13,253 nt of DNA, from the NCBI GenBank assembly GCA_003520205.1, contig DOVG01000288.1:1-13253 (forward strand). Direction: 5' to 3'. The notes under the pieces are model-generated. The model saw only the letters and a list, made by a program, of their open reading frames with translations, was not told the DNA's origin and made no database searches. This DNA is from Lachnospiraceae bacterium. Its GTDB lineage: Bacteria > Bacillota > Clostridia > Lachnospirales > Lachnospiraceae. A program made the position numbers and the translations under genes. Positions 5,370-13,232 of this stretch are shown piece after piece (position 1 is the stretch's first letter; each line of letters starts with the position of its first letter).

Positions 5370-6464
5370 ATGATTAATTACAAGCTGCTAACACCTGGCC
5401 CACTTACTACAAGTAAGACTGTCAAGGAAGAGATGATGGTGGATCATTGCACATGGGACAATGATTATAAACAAATCACTCAGAAGATAAGAGAAGAGCT
5501 TCTGGAGCTTGCTCATGTAAGTCCTGAAGAGTATACTGCAGTTCTTATGCAGGGAAGTGGAACATTCGGAGTAGAATCTGCTATCACAAGTTCTGTAGGT
5601 AAGGATGGTAAGGTGCTTATACTTTCAAATGGTGCTTATGGTGAGCGTCAGGAAGATATATGTAAGCATGCTGGAATAAATTACGTAATACAGCATTTTC
5701 ATTATAATGAAGTACCGGATGCAAAGGTTGTGGAAGAAATTCTTGCATCAGATAAAGATATAACTCACGTATCAATGGTACACAGTGAAACCACTTCCGG
5801 TATATTAAATGATATAGAGTCAGTAGCGAAGGTTGTTAAGGCGGCAGGGAAAGTGTTTATAGTAGATGCTATGTCGAGCTTCGGTGGAGTTGAAATTCCT
5901 GTAGCTGACTGGGAAATAGATTTTATCATTTCCTCTGCCAACAAATGTATCCAGGGTGTTCCTGGATTCAGCTTTATCATCTGTCGTTTGGATGAGCTTA
6001 AGAAATGTGAAGGAAAGGCTGTCAGCCTGTCTCTTGATCTCTATGATCAGTGGAAGGGAATGTTCGATGGTAAATGGCGTTTCACATCACCTACTCATGT
6101 TGTTCTTGCATTCGCAAAGGCGCTTGAAGAGATGAAAGAAGAAGGTGGCATACCTGCCAGAAGTAAACGCTATAAGGATAATAATGAACTTCTTATCTCT
6201 GAAATGGAGAAGCTTGGATATAAGACATATATAGATAAAGAGCATCAGGGAGCTATTATCACTACATTTTTCTATCCTGAAAACTGTAATTATACATTTA
6301 AGGAAATGTATGAATTCATCAAGGAAAGAGGCTATGCCATCTATCCTGGTAAGGTTACAGAAGCCGAGACTTTCCGTATAGGAAATATTGGTGAGATATA
6401 TAAAGAAGATATAGAAAAGCTTATATCTATATATAAAGAATTCCTTGCAAGTAAAGGAAAATAA
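5370..6464 (+). CDS. phnW: 2-aminoethylphosphonate-pyruvate transaminase family protein
   Basis: A 364-residue class-V fold PLP aminotransferase. PhnW interconverts 2-aminoethylphosphonate plus pyruvate and phosphonoacetaldehyde plus alanine in the cytoplasm. Family signatures are LLTPGPLTTS (6-15), QGSGTFGVES (61-70), HSETTSGILN (138-147), VDAMSSFGG (165-173, D166 contacting the PLP ring nitrogen) and SSANKCIQGVPGFSF (188-202) with K192 as the PLP lysine. Length and spacing agree with PhnW. The start has aaggag (5354-5359) ten bases upstream. It heads a run of four close genes with an APC permease 27 bases downstream. No phosphonatase (phnX), C-P lyase or PEP mutase gene is visible, so neither degradation nor synthesis of phosphonate can be assigned. 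An alanine-glyoxylate or serine-type aminotransferase is the main alternative, but the SSANKCIQGVPG block favours PhnW. Confidence 0.85.
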   Translation: MINYKLLTPGPLTTSKTVKEEMMVDHCTWDNDYKQITQKIREELLELAHVSPEEYTAVLMQGSGTFGVESAITSSVGKDGKVLILSNGAYGERQEDICKHAGINYVIQHFHYNEVPDAKVVEEILASDKDITHVSMVHSETTSGILNDIESVAKVVKAAGKVFIVDAMSSFGGVEIPVADWEIDFIISSANKCIQGVPGFSFIICRLDELKKCEGKAVSLSLDLYDQWKGMFDGKWRFTSPTHVVLAFAKALEEMKEEGGIPARSKRYKDNNELLISEMEKLGYKTYIDKEHQGAIITTFFYPENCNYTFKEMYEFIKERGYAIYPGKVTEAETFRIGNIGEIYKEDIEKLISIYKEFLASKGK

Positions 6465-6491
6465 AAATAGACAGTTGAAAGTGATATAACT

Positions 6492-7964
6492 ATGAATAAC
6501 AATGATAATAAATCAGAAGCTACTCTGCAACGTTCTTTATCACCTATGCATGTATGGGCGATTGCCTTCGGCTGTGTTATAGGATGGGGAAGTTTTATAA
6601 ATCCCGGTAAGAAATTTCTTCCGAATTCCGGTGTTGCAGGAACTGCTATTGCAATGGTTCTTGGTGCTATAGTTATGATTATAATAGCATTTTCTTATGC
6701 ATATATGGTTCCCAAGTATCCAAAAGCCGGTGGAGAATTTACCTTTACTAAGATGTGCTTCGGTAAGAATGCTGCATTCCTGTGTGGATGGTTTCTAGTT
6801 GTTGCATATTTATCAAATGTTCCTATGAACAGTACAGCTATAGGTCTGATAGTGGATGGAATAGATGGAGATGCAGATATACTTAAGTTTGGTTTTCATT
6901 ATCAGATTGCCGGATTTGATGTATGGTTAGGTGAGATGATGCTTGCGATGTTTATTCTTATCCTGTTTGGCTGGTTAAATATAATAGGTGTTGAAAAGGC
7001 TGGATTTGTTCAGACTATTCTTTCATCACTTCTTGTAATATGTGTATTCACTCTTGCTATTGCAGGACTAGTTAGTGCTAAGTCAAAGGGTATAAATATG
7101 CAGCCTATATGGGGATTCGATAAAAATGCTGCCATGGCTGCCGGAGCAACTACTGCTGAAATAAATACTTATGCTCATATCGGTACAAAGGGTATTTTGT
7201 CTGCCATACTTGCCACTTTCGCCATAGCTCCTTGGGCTTATGTCGGATTTGATGCTATACCGCAGGCTGCAGAAGAGTTTAATTTCAGCTTTAAGAAAGT
7301 ATCCTGGATAATGATTATAGCTATTATATTTGGATGCTTCGTATATTCAAGTAATAATACAGTTGCAGCTGCAGCTCTTGAGAACTGGCCTGATAGAGTT
7401 ATGGCTGGTGACTGGGTACTTCTGATAGCTGCTGAAGAACTGCTGGGAAGCTTCGGAAAGATACTTATAGGAGTTGGAGTGTCTTGCGCTGTTTTATCAG
7501 GTATTATGGGATTCTATCTTGCATCCTCACGTCTTATGTATTCAATGAGTCGTGATGGATACCTGCCTAAATGGTTTGGTGTAGTAGATAGTAAGTATGG
7601 AACTCCAAAGAATGCTATGATATTCTGCGTCATTGTATCTCTGTCAGGACCTATACTTGGACGTGAAGCTCTCGGATGGTTTGTTGATATGTGTGCTATA
7701 GGTGCATCCATTGGATATTTCTTTACATGTGCGAGTACACTTGTTACTGCAAGAAAAGATGGAGATGCCAGTGGATTTCTTAAGGCTATGGCGACTATAG
7801 GAGTTATATTCTCTGTTACATTTATGATACTTCAGCTGATTCCGATTCCAGGTCTAAATGGAGTTCACTTTGGTAAGGAAAGCTACCTACTGCTTATAGT
7901 ATGGACAATACTTGGACTTATATTTTACTTCAGAGAAAGAAAATTCTTTGTTTCTAAGGACTAA
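6492..7964 (+). CDS. APC-superfamily amino acid/amine permease
   Basis: A 490-residue polytopic membrane protein with about 12 hydrophobic segments, the usual size and layout of APC permeases. The first segment carries FGCVIGWGSFINPGKKFLPN (27-46), equivalent to the unwound 'G.iIG.G.f' substrate-binding stretch of the family, and KYPKAGGEFTF follows in the next loop as in other family members. It imports an amino acid or amine by proton or sodium symport or by exchange. Directly after phnW, plausible substrates are an amino acid such as alanine, or an amine, but no residue pattern identifies the substrate. The ribosome binding site is weak (gaaagtgat before ATG 6492), so translation may depend on coupling to phnW. 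Confidence 0.85.
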   Translation: MNNNDNKSEATLQRSLSPMHVWAIAFGCVIGWGSFINPGKKFLPNSGVAGTAIAMVLGAIVMIIIAFSYAYMVPKYPKAGGEFTFTKMCFGKNAAFLCGWFLVVAYLSNVPMNSTAIGLIVDGIDGDADILKFGFHYQIAGFDVWLGEMMLAMFILILFGWLNIIGVEKAGFVQTILSSLLVICVFTLAIAGLVSAKSKGINMQPIWGFDKNAAMAAGATTAEINTYAHIGTKGILSAILATFAIAPWAYVGFDAIPQAAEEFNFSFKKVSWIMIIAIIFGCFVYSSNNTVAAAALENWPDRVMAGDWVLLIAAEELLGSFGKILIGVGVSCAVLSGIMGFYLASSRLMYSMSRDGYLPKWFGVVDSKYGTPKNAMIFCVIVSLSGPILGREALGWFVDMCAIGASIGYFFTCASTLVTARKDGDASGFLKAMATIGVIFSVTFMILQLIPIPGLNGVHFGKESYLLLIVWTILGLIFYFRERKFFVSKD

Positions 7965-7975
7965 TATTAATTAAA

Positions 7976-8635
7976 ATGATTAAGTATACTGTATATAATA
8001 AATGTATTTTATTTAAGGCTACAAAATTAATTGTATATTTGACAGTTCTGGTTGTATTTACCGTAATTCTATCGGATACAGCAAATTATAATGGCTATGT
8101 ATCTACGGTTCAGGCTGATGAGGATGAATATTCTCAGGAGGAAATAGACGCTGCAAAGGCATGGCTTTCTGCACATGGATATCCGCCTACCAGAGCCGGT
8201 GCTGAACAGGCGTATCAGGATTACCTGGATGGTAAGCTTGATGATGACCCTGATGTAAAGGCTTACAAGGGCGAAACAGATGATGATTCAGAGGATGAAA
8301 GTGATGTGAGTTCTGATTCCGGGACAGATTCAAATGAGGAAGATAGTACGGCTGAAGATTCTGATAAAAGCACAGCTACCGACGCTAATGTAAAAAATAA
8401 GGATAAAGCTGAATCAGATAAAAAGAAAACTGAAGAATTAAATGCCGGATTAAAGAAAAAGCTGGAAGAAAACTTACATAGAAATAGTAACAATCTAAGG
8501 CTTCAGGATATATCTTCAGTTACTTTAACTTATAAAGAACCTGTTATAAATAATAATATTATACTGATTGCAGCAGCCACTTTAATTTTTGTCATTATAC
8601 TTTTACTTATATTTCTTGGAAAAAAGAAAGACTGA
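7976..8635 (+). CDS. Unrecognised surface protein: signal segment, acidic linker, C-terminal membrane anchor
   Basis: This 219-residue protein was not matched to a family. A basic N-terminus and hydrophobic stretch (about 17-33) are followed by a possible signal-peptidase site after VQA (45-47). Residues 48-98 form a small, probably folded unit (SQEEIDAAKAWLSAHGYPPT, then AGAEQAYQDYLDGKL). Residues 99-150 are Asp/Ser/Glu/Thr-rich, low complexity and surely disordered. A charged helix (151-170) leads to a C-terminal membrane segment (195-214) ending GKKKD. The layout predicts an extracytoplasmic domain on a flexible linker anchored at its C-terminus. ATG 7976 lies 11 bases after the permease stop; the only Shine-Dalgarno-like match, aagga 7956-7960, is 15 bases away, so expression may be low or coupled. 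Its role with phnW, the permease and metF is unknown. Confidence 0.75.
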   Translation: MIKYTVYNKCILFKATKLIVYLTVLVVFTVILSDTANYNGYVSTVQADEDEYSQEEIDAAKAWLSAHGYPPTRAGAEQAYQDYLDGKLDDDPDVKAYKGETDDDSEDESDVSSDSGTDSNEEDSTAEDSDKSTATDANVKNKDKAESDKKKTEELNAGLKKKLEENLHRNSNNLRLQDISSVTLTYKEPVINNNIILIAAATLIFVIILLLIFLGKKKD

Positions 8636-8649
8636 TATGGAGTTTTATC

Positions 8650-9537
8650 ATGAAAATAATAGATATATTGAATAAAAGAAATATGTCCCTTTCTTTTGAG
8701 GTGTTCCCGCCTAAGAAAGAGAGTACGTTTGAGAGTGTTGTTTCTGCAACAGAAGAGATAGCGGCGTGTCATCCTGCATTTATGAGTGTTACATATGGCG
8801 CAGGTGGTGGTACCAGCCGATATACCATGGAGATAGCTAAGAATATTAAAGATAAGTATAATGTTCCTACGCTTGCCCATTTAACTTGTGTGTCTTCAAG
8901 CAGGGAAACTGTTCGTCAGAAGATTCAGGAAATGAAGGAGATGGGCATAAATAATGTAATGGCACTAAGAGGCGACCTAACGCCGGAGCTTGAAGCAAGT
9001 GATTCTTCTACATGGGATTATAAGCATGCTACGGAGCTGGTTAGAGAACTTAAGGAAAGTGGTGACTTCTGTATAGGAGTAGCTTGTTATCCGGAAGTTC
9101 ATCCGGAAAGTATTAATCAGAAGGATGACCTTCTTCATATAAAGGACAAGGTTGATGCAGGTGCTGATTTCCTTACTACCCAGATGGTATTTGATAATAA
9201 TCTGTTTTTTAATTTCATGTATAAGATTCGTGAAATAGGCGTTACTGTTCCTGTTATTCCGGGCATCATGCCTATCACAAATGCAAATCAGGTTGCCAGA
9301 GCAATCAAACTGTCAGGTTCCTTTATGCCGCAACGTTTCAAGAGTATGGTTGATTATTTTGGAAATGATCCTGATGCCATGAAACAGGCTGGAATTGCAT
9401 ATGCTACAGATCAGATAATAGATCTCTATGCAAATGGAATCACAAATGTACATGTATACTCAATGAATAAGCCTGATGTAGCAAAGAGTATAATGGATAA
9501 TCTGTCTAATATTCTCGGTAAGGATTTTGCAAGGTAG
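8650..9537 (+). CDS. metF: 5,10-methylenetetrahydrofolate reductase
   Basis: A 295-residue flavoprotein of the MetF TIM-barrel family. It reduces 5,10-methylene-THF to 5-methyl-THF, the methyl donor for methionine synthase. Conserved blocks in order are LSFEVFPPK (14-22, E17 catalytic), VTYGAGGGT (47-55), LAHLTCV (75-81), NNVMALRGDLT (101-111), ACYPEVHPE (145-153), TQMVFD (177-182) and PGIMPI. Length is almost identical to E. coli MetF. ATG 8650 has tatggag about nine bases upstream and is 14 bases after the previous stop, so it probably shares a transcript with phnW. Its last 32 bases overlap the end of the convergent ABC ATPase gene. The methionine link continues with the B12-type importer and the MetH activation gene on the other side. 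Confidence 0.97.
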   Translation: MKIIDILNKRNMSLSFEVFPPKKESTFESVVSATEEIAACHPAFMSVTYGAGGGTSRYTMEIAKNIKDKYNVPTLAHLTCVSSSRETVRQKIQEMKEMGINNVMALRGDLTPELEASDSSTWDYKHATELVRELKESGDFCIGVACYPEVHPESINQKDDLLHIKDKVDAGADFLTTQMVFDNNLFFNFMYKIREIGVTVPVIPGIMPITNANQVARAIKLSGSFMPQRFKSMVDYFGNDPDAMKQAGIAYATDQIIDLYANGITNVHVYSMNKPDVAKSIMDNLSNILGKDFAR

Positions 9538-10330
9538 TTTTATTTAGATAACTGACTACGTCAACATCATATACTTCTTTAAGAACTTTATCATTAAGGA
9601 CCTGATCTTTGGGTCCTTTTTTGATTATATTTCCATCCTTCATTATAACTACTTCATCTGCAAGATAGGCGGCAAGTCCTATATCATGGATAACTGATAT
9701 GATAGTATTCTTAAAGGTTACTCCATCAACTTCAGTTGTGCCTTTTATCCATTCCTTTAAGTATTCGGTAAGTTCACTCTGATATTTGATATCCAGATGA
9801 TTAGTCGGTTCGTCCAGAAGTATGATAGGAGTAGTCTGCGCAAAGGTTCTTGCAAGAAGAACTCTTTCCATTTGTCCACCTGAGAGTTCATTTATTGATT
9901 TATTTCTAATATCATCAAGTCCAAAATGAGAAATGTATCTATCAACGATTTCTTTATCATTTTTATTAGTTCCACCCAGCATATCACTGAAGGATGACCC
10001 CGTATGAGAGTATCTGCCCATGAGGATAGTTTCATATACATTATAAGAGAAGTACGTGGATGAGAACTGCGGCGTCATGGAGATATACCGCGCGAGAAGT
10101 TTTCTGTTGGAAGATTTTATCTCAATCTTATCGGATGTTCCGTTCTGAATAGATATGGAACCATTATAGGAAAGGATTCCGGAAATCGCGCGAAGAAGAG
10201 TGGTCTTACCGGAACCGTTTGGTCCAAGTATTCCACATATTCCGCCTTCACTGAAGCTTGTAGTAAGATCCCTGATTATATAATTATTCTTCGAATATCC
10301 TACGGATAAATTATTTACATTTATTTCCAT
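9506..10330 (-). CDS. ABC transporter ATPase, FepC/BtuD type (probable cobalamin importer)
   Basis: The 274-residue cytoplasmic ATPase of an importer. Walker A is GPNGSGKTT (36-44), the Q-loop TPQ has Q88, the signature is LSGGQ (149-153), Walker B is IILLDEPTNHLD (169-180) with E174 catalytic, and the H-loop histidine is H215 (VIHD). It powers the FecCD-type permease encoded upstream in the same direction. The start, ATG at 10330-10328, is preceded directly by an in-frame stop. The best purine-rich ribosome site (ggggggagg-like, 10356-10349) is 18 bases away, and a 14-codon frame (MTFGGGFRKSIKWK) overlaps the start, so coupling is possible. The last 11 codons overlap the 3' end of metF on the other strand. 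Substrate is inferred from neighbours: cobalamin is favoured, while haem or a siderophore remain possible. Confidence 0.93.
   Translation of the reverse strand: MEINVNNLSVGYSKNNYIIRDLTTSFSEGGICGILGPNGSGKTTLLRAISGILSYNGSISIQNGTSDKIEIKSSNRKLLARYISMTPQFSSTYFSYNVYETILMGRYSHTGSSFSDMLGGTNKNDKEIVDRYISHFGLDDIRNKSINELSGGQMERVLLARTFAQTTPIILLDEPTNHLDIKYQSELTEYLKEWIKGTTEVDGVTFKNTIISVIHDIGLAAYLADEVVIMKDGNIIKKGPKDQVLNDKVLKEVYDVDVVSYLNKTTLQNPYREY
9596..9622 (+). terminator. Rho-independent terminator for metF inside the opposing ATPase gene
   Basis: On the plus strand aaggacc (9596-9602) pairs perfectly with ggtcctt (9612-9618) around a nine-base loop, and the T-run extends to 9622. It lies 59 bases after the metF stop. 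The same bases encode KKGPKDQVLND of the minus-strand ATPase, so the coding and terminator functions share sequence. The minus-strand transcript lacks a matching U-run at this site, so it should be one-directional. Confidence 0.75.
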
Positions 10331-10395
10331 TTAATACTTTTTCTAAAGCCTCCCCCAAAAGTCATATAAACGATAAACTACCATTCTTTGCTTCT

Positions 10396-11403
10396 TTATT
10401 TACGTTTTCTAAAGAATATAAGCATGAAGAATGGTGCACCAAGCAAAGCTGTTACTGCACCTACAGGTATTTCTCTAGGCGATAGTATTGTTCTTGCTAT
10501 CAGGTCCGCCAAGGACATAAATGCACCACCATACATAAAACTCATAGGTATAACGGCTTTATGTTTTGCTCCGAATACCTTTCTCACTGCATGAGGTGCA
10601 ACCAGATCTATAAAACCGATAGTTCCAGTAAAAGCTACTGATATACCGGTCAGAAGAGCTGTAAGTAGAATCAGAAGTATTTTATTTACCTTTGTATTTA
10701 CTCCCATTGTCATGGCCTGTTCATCACCAAATGTTATGATATCAAGTTCTCTTGATTTGAGCCATATTAGTATCGTGATTATTATACTTGATGGAACAAG
10801 AATAAATACATGACTCCAGTTCTTTGCAGAGAAAGAGCCCATCATCCAGAAGTATATCTGCTGTGAATTATCGGGATAGAGTGAGGCAAGAAGAGTAAGC
10901 ATCGCACTAACGAATAGCGAAATAACCATACCGATTAGTATTATAGTATAACTATGGATATTATTATCTATTTTATGAGATATATAGATTACGAATACTA
11001 CAGTTAGAAGAGCAAATGTAAAACCGAAGAGAGGAAGCAGAAAGCTTCTTAGAAAAATAGTCTTAACTCCGATTATAATAATTATAGCGGCACCAAGTGC
11101 CGAACCTGAAGATATTCCCATAGTATATGAGGACGCTAGTGGATTCTGTAATAATGATTGCATGACAGCTCCGCTTACAGCTAGAGAACCTCCTACTACA
11201 AAGGCTACAATAGCTCTTGGCATTCTGATATTCCAGAATATAGATACAGACATCGGTTTTACGCTTTCAGGAAGAGCGCGGTCAAATAGTTTATGAAGTG
11301 TTATTATATATGAATCAGGGAGCGTGATATACACACTCCCTATATTTATACATAAGATAAGTATTGATATACAAATTATTATTGATAAAATATATCTTTT
11401 CAT
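10396..11403 (-). CDS. FecCD/BtuC-type ABC importer permease (probable cobalamin)
   Basis: A 335-residue integral membrane protein with the roughly ten hydrophobic segments typical of FecCD/BtuC permeases. Family blocks are clear: RMPRAIVAFVVGGSLAVSGA, then MQSLLQNPLASSYTMGISSG in the first third, and TGTIGFIDLVAPHAVRKVFG, the loop region that docks the ATPase, near the C-terminal end. Two copies form the transport channel, working with the lipoprotein encoded 9 bases upstream and the ATPase downstream. The start is ATG at 11403-11401. No strong ribosome binding site is visible before it, which suggests translational coupling to the binding-protein gene. A 65-base gap separates its stop from the ATPase start. 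Specificity (cobalamin versus iron chelate) cannot be read from the protein; context favours cobalamin. Confidence 0.93.
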   Translation of the reverse strand: MKRYILSIIICISILILCINIGSVYITLPDSYIITLHKLFDRALPESVKPMSVSIFWNIRMPRAIVAFVVGGSLAVSGAVMQSLLQNPLASSYTMGISSGSALGAAIIIIIGVKTIFLRSFLLPLFGFTFALLTVVFVIYISHKIDNNIHSYTIILIGMVISLFVSAMLTLLASLYPDNSQQIYFWMMGSFSAKNWSHVFILVPSSIIITILIWLKSRELDIITFGDEQAMTMGVNTKVNKILLILLTALLTGISVAFTGTIGFIDLVAPHAVRKVFGAKHKAVIPMSFMYGGAFMSLADLIARTILSPREIPVGAVTALLGAPFFMLIFFRKRK

Positions 11404-11412
11404 ATCAGTAAA

Positions 11413-12444
11413 TTATTTATAATATTCTGGATATACCTGTTTAGCCATTTCAAGCATAGCATCAACTATATGATTATTTGGCTGATTACTTGCATCAGCA
11501 TCTATATAGTATACTTCATTGTTCTGAATAGCTGTTACATTTTCCCATCCCTGGGCTGTTTTGATGGCATTTACTGCATCATCTACATAATTAACATTTG
11601 TAACTATTACATCAGGATTCATAGCAATAGCTTCTTCTTCTGAGATGCTAACCCATCCTTCCTGATCTCCGGTTATATTTTCAGCACCGATGTAGTTGAT
11701 CATATCATCCAGATATGTTCCTTTACCAAAAGTATAGATAGATGGATAATCAGAGCTTGGAAGAGATATCTCAAAGAGAATTTTTTTCTTTTCGGTGATA
11801 TTCTTAGAAGTATTTAAGAAGTAATCAATGTTCTTGTTGAACTCATCGATAAGCTCTTTTGCTTTATCCTGTTCATCAACTGCATAACCTATGAATTCAA
11901 GATCTGATGTGATATCTATAATAGAGTTGCTTGATGGGATATCAGCTACACAGATACCTGCATCACGTGCCGGCTTATATACATCTTCACCACCGATATT
12001 ACTCATTCCTGATGTGAATATAATGTCTGGTTCAAGAGCAACAAGCGCTTCGTTATCTGGAGCCATCATATCAAACTGCTGAACAGCATCAGTAAGAGAA
12101 GCTGCATATATACTTGAATTTGTATCAACAGCTATTATTTTATCTGCAAGTCCAAGGTCTATAAGAAATCTTGTTGTAGATGGAGCCATAGATACTATTC
12201 GTTCAACTTTATCAGGAATTATTATATCATTTCCTGCACGGTCTTTGGCCGCTATACCTGCAGCGTCGACACTTTGAGTTGTTGCTTCGGTATTAGCATT
12301 AGTTTCTTCACTGCGTTCATTTGTTAAATCGTCTGATGTCTCTACAGTAGCAGTTGTTGTTGCGTCTTCCTGTTTACCGCATCCGGATAATGAACCAAAT
12401 GCCATGGCAGTACAGGCGACAAGGATTAATAGTTTCTTTTTCAT
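11413..12444 (-). CDS. Substrate-binding lipoprotein of the ABC importer, BtuF/FecB-like
   Basis: ATG at 12444-12442 is chosen because ggaggg lies four to five bases upstream; the in-frame ATG at 12456 would place that site inside the gene. The 343-residue product starts MKKKLLILVACTAMAFGSLS with lipobox LSGC, so Cys22 is lipidated and the protein sits on the outer face of the membrane. Residues 23-62 form a Thr/Glu/Ala-rich linker. The periplasmic-binding fold follows from about 66: RAGNDIIIPDKVERIVSMAPS, LEPDIIFTSG, then VSISEEEAIAMNPDVIVTNV and a C-terminal helical lobe. Lobes joined by one long helix, as in BtuF and FhuD, fit this pattern. It captures the ligand and delivers it to the FecCD permease. 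The divergent MetH-activation gene suggests cobalamin as the ligand; this is inference. Confidence 0.9.
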   Translation of the reverse strand: MKKKLLILVACTAMAFGSLSGCGKQEDATTTATVETSDDLTNERSEETNANTEATTQSVDAAGIAAKDRAGNDIIIPDKVERIVSMAPSTTRFLIDLGLADKIIAVDTNSSIYAASLTDAVQQFDMMAPDNEALVALEPDIIFTSGMSNIGGEDVYKPARDAGICVADIPSSNSIIDITSDLEFIGYAVDEQDKAKELIDEFNKNIDYFLNTSKNITEKKKILFEISLPSSDYPSIYTFGKGTYLDDMINYIGAENITGDQEGWVSISEEEAIAMNPDVIVTNVNYVDDAVNAIKTAQGWENVTAIQNNEVYYIDADASNQPNNHIVDAMLEMAKQVYPEYYK

Positions 12445-12504
12445 ATTTCCCTCCATATTATGTTGTAAAAATCAAAATGCATTCTTTCTTGTATGAAAAG
12501 CATA

Positions 12505-12536
12505 TTGACTTTTCTAAAAAAACAACACATTATATT
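12505..12536 (+). promoter_or_regulatory. Possible promoter for the MetH-activation gene
   Basis: TTGACT (12505-12510) matches five of six -35 bases. A -10 candidate TATATT (12531-12536) is 20 bp away, longer than ideal; CATTAT (12528-12533) would be 17 bp away but is a weaker match. The -10 box coincides with that of the minus-strand promoter. Confidence 0.4.
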
Positions 12537-12561
12537 AGCACAGTATATATATTAGTGTCAA
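12532..12561 (-). promoter_or_regulatory. Promoter for the ABC importer operon
   Basis: Read on the minus strand, TTGACA (12561-12556, perfect) is followed after 18 bp by TAATAT (12537-12532), with TGC just upstream of it as an extended -10. The leader to the binding-protein start at 12444 is about 80 bases, too short for a cobalamin riboswitch; none was recognised. Confidence 0.6.
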
Positions 12562-12574
12562 AAGGATTTAAGTA

Positions 12575-13222
12575 ATGATTGAAATAAATAAAAATGAAGT
12601 AATAAGATATCTGGGATATAGAGGTATAACTGAACCTGATGAATATCTGAATCAGATGATTGATGACTGTATGGAAGATATGCAGAAGCTGTGTGTTCCA
12701 AGGAATATTTATAAGATATTTCCTATTAAGTGGAGCAATGATTCTTTTGAATTTGAAGGTATAAAGGTTGGTGCAGGTAATCTGCTTGGAAATCTCAAAG
12801 GATGTTCTGAAATCGTTATGATGGCTGTTACTATCGGTCCACAGGCAGATATGCTGGTGAGACGTTCTGAAATACGGGATATGTTAAAAGCTTATACTTA
12901 TCAGTCTGTAGGAGCAGCCTACGTCGAGGCATATTGTGATGAAGTAAATAAGAAGATAATAGAAGAGGCATCCTTAAGACATATGTTCACAAGACCGAGA
13001 TTCTCTCCCGGATATGGTGATTTCCCACTTGAAGTACAAAAAGACTTTGAAAGAATACTTGATATGCCGCGAACTATAGGGGTTACTTTATCTGACAGCC
13101 TGCTTATGACACCTACCAAATCCATTACGGCTGTTGTTGGTCTTTCAGATATCGATATGGATTGTCATAGAAGTGGCTGCGAAGTATGTAACATGCATGA
13201 AACCTGTGAATTCTCACGATGA
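12575..13222 (+). CDS. Stand-alone B12-dependent methionine synthase activation-domain protein
   Basis: A 215-residue cytoplasmic protein matching the C-terminal reactivation domain of cobalamin-dependent MetH (Met_synt_B12 family), here a separate polypeptide as often seen in clostridia. The core block is RFSPGYGDFPLEV followed by ILDMPRTIGVTLSDSLLMTP and TKSITAVVGLS (about 142-191). In E. coli MetH the 'R..PGY' segment binds S-adenosylmethionine, which re-methylates oxidised cob(II)alamin. The C-terminus carries four cysteines (C197, C202, C205, C211; spacing 4-2-5) not present in the E. coli domain and able to bind a metal or cluster. ATG 12575 has aaagga about eight bases upstream. A catalytic MetH is expected nearby, possibly starting at 13233. 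Confidence 0.88.
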   Translation: MIEINKNEVIRYLGYRGITEPDEYLNQMIDDCMEDMQKLCVPRNIYKIFPIKWSNDSFEFEGIKVGAGNLLGNLKGCSEIVMMAVTIGPQADMLVRRSEIRDMLKAYTYQSVGAAYVEAYCDEVNKKIIEEASLRHMFTRPRFSPGYGDFPLEVQKDFERILDMPRTIGVTLSDSLLMTPTKSITAVVGLSDIDMDCHRSGCEVCNMHETCEFSR

Positions 13223-13232
13223 AAGGTATCAT

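Noticed and set aside
10388..10594. 68-codon plus-strand frame opposite the permease end
   Set aside because: It is antisense to the well-supported FecCD permease and shows no independent coding signal.
12445..12456. Earlier ATG for the substrate-binding protein
   Set aside because: Using it would place the ggaggg ribosome site inside the gene; MKKKLL at 12444 gives a normal lipoprotein signal.
12445..12574. Cobalamin riboswitch before the importer or the MetH-activation gene
   Set aside because: The whole intergenic region is 130 bases, shorter than the usual aptamer, and lacks a recognisable B12 box.
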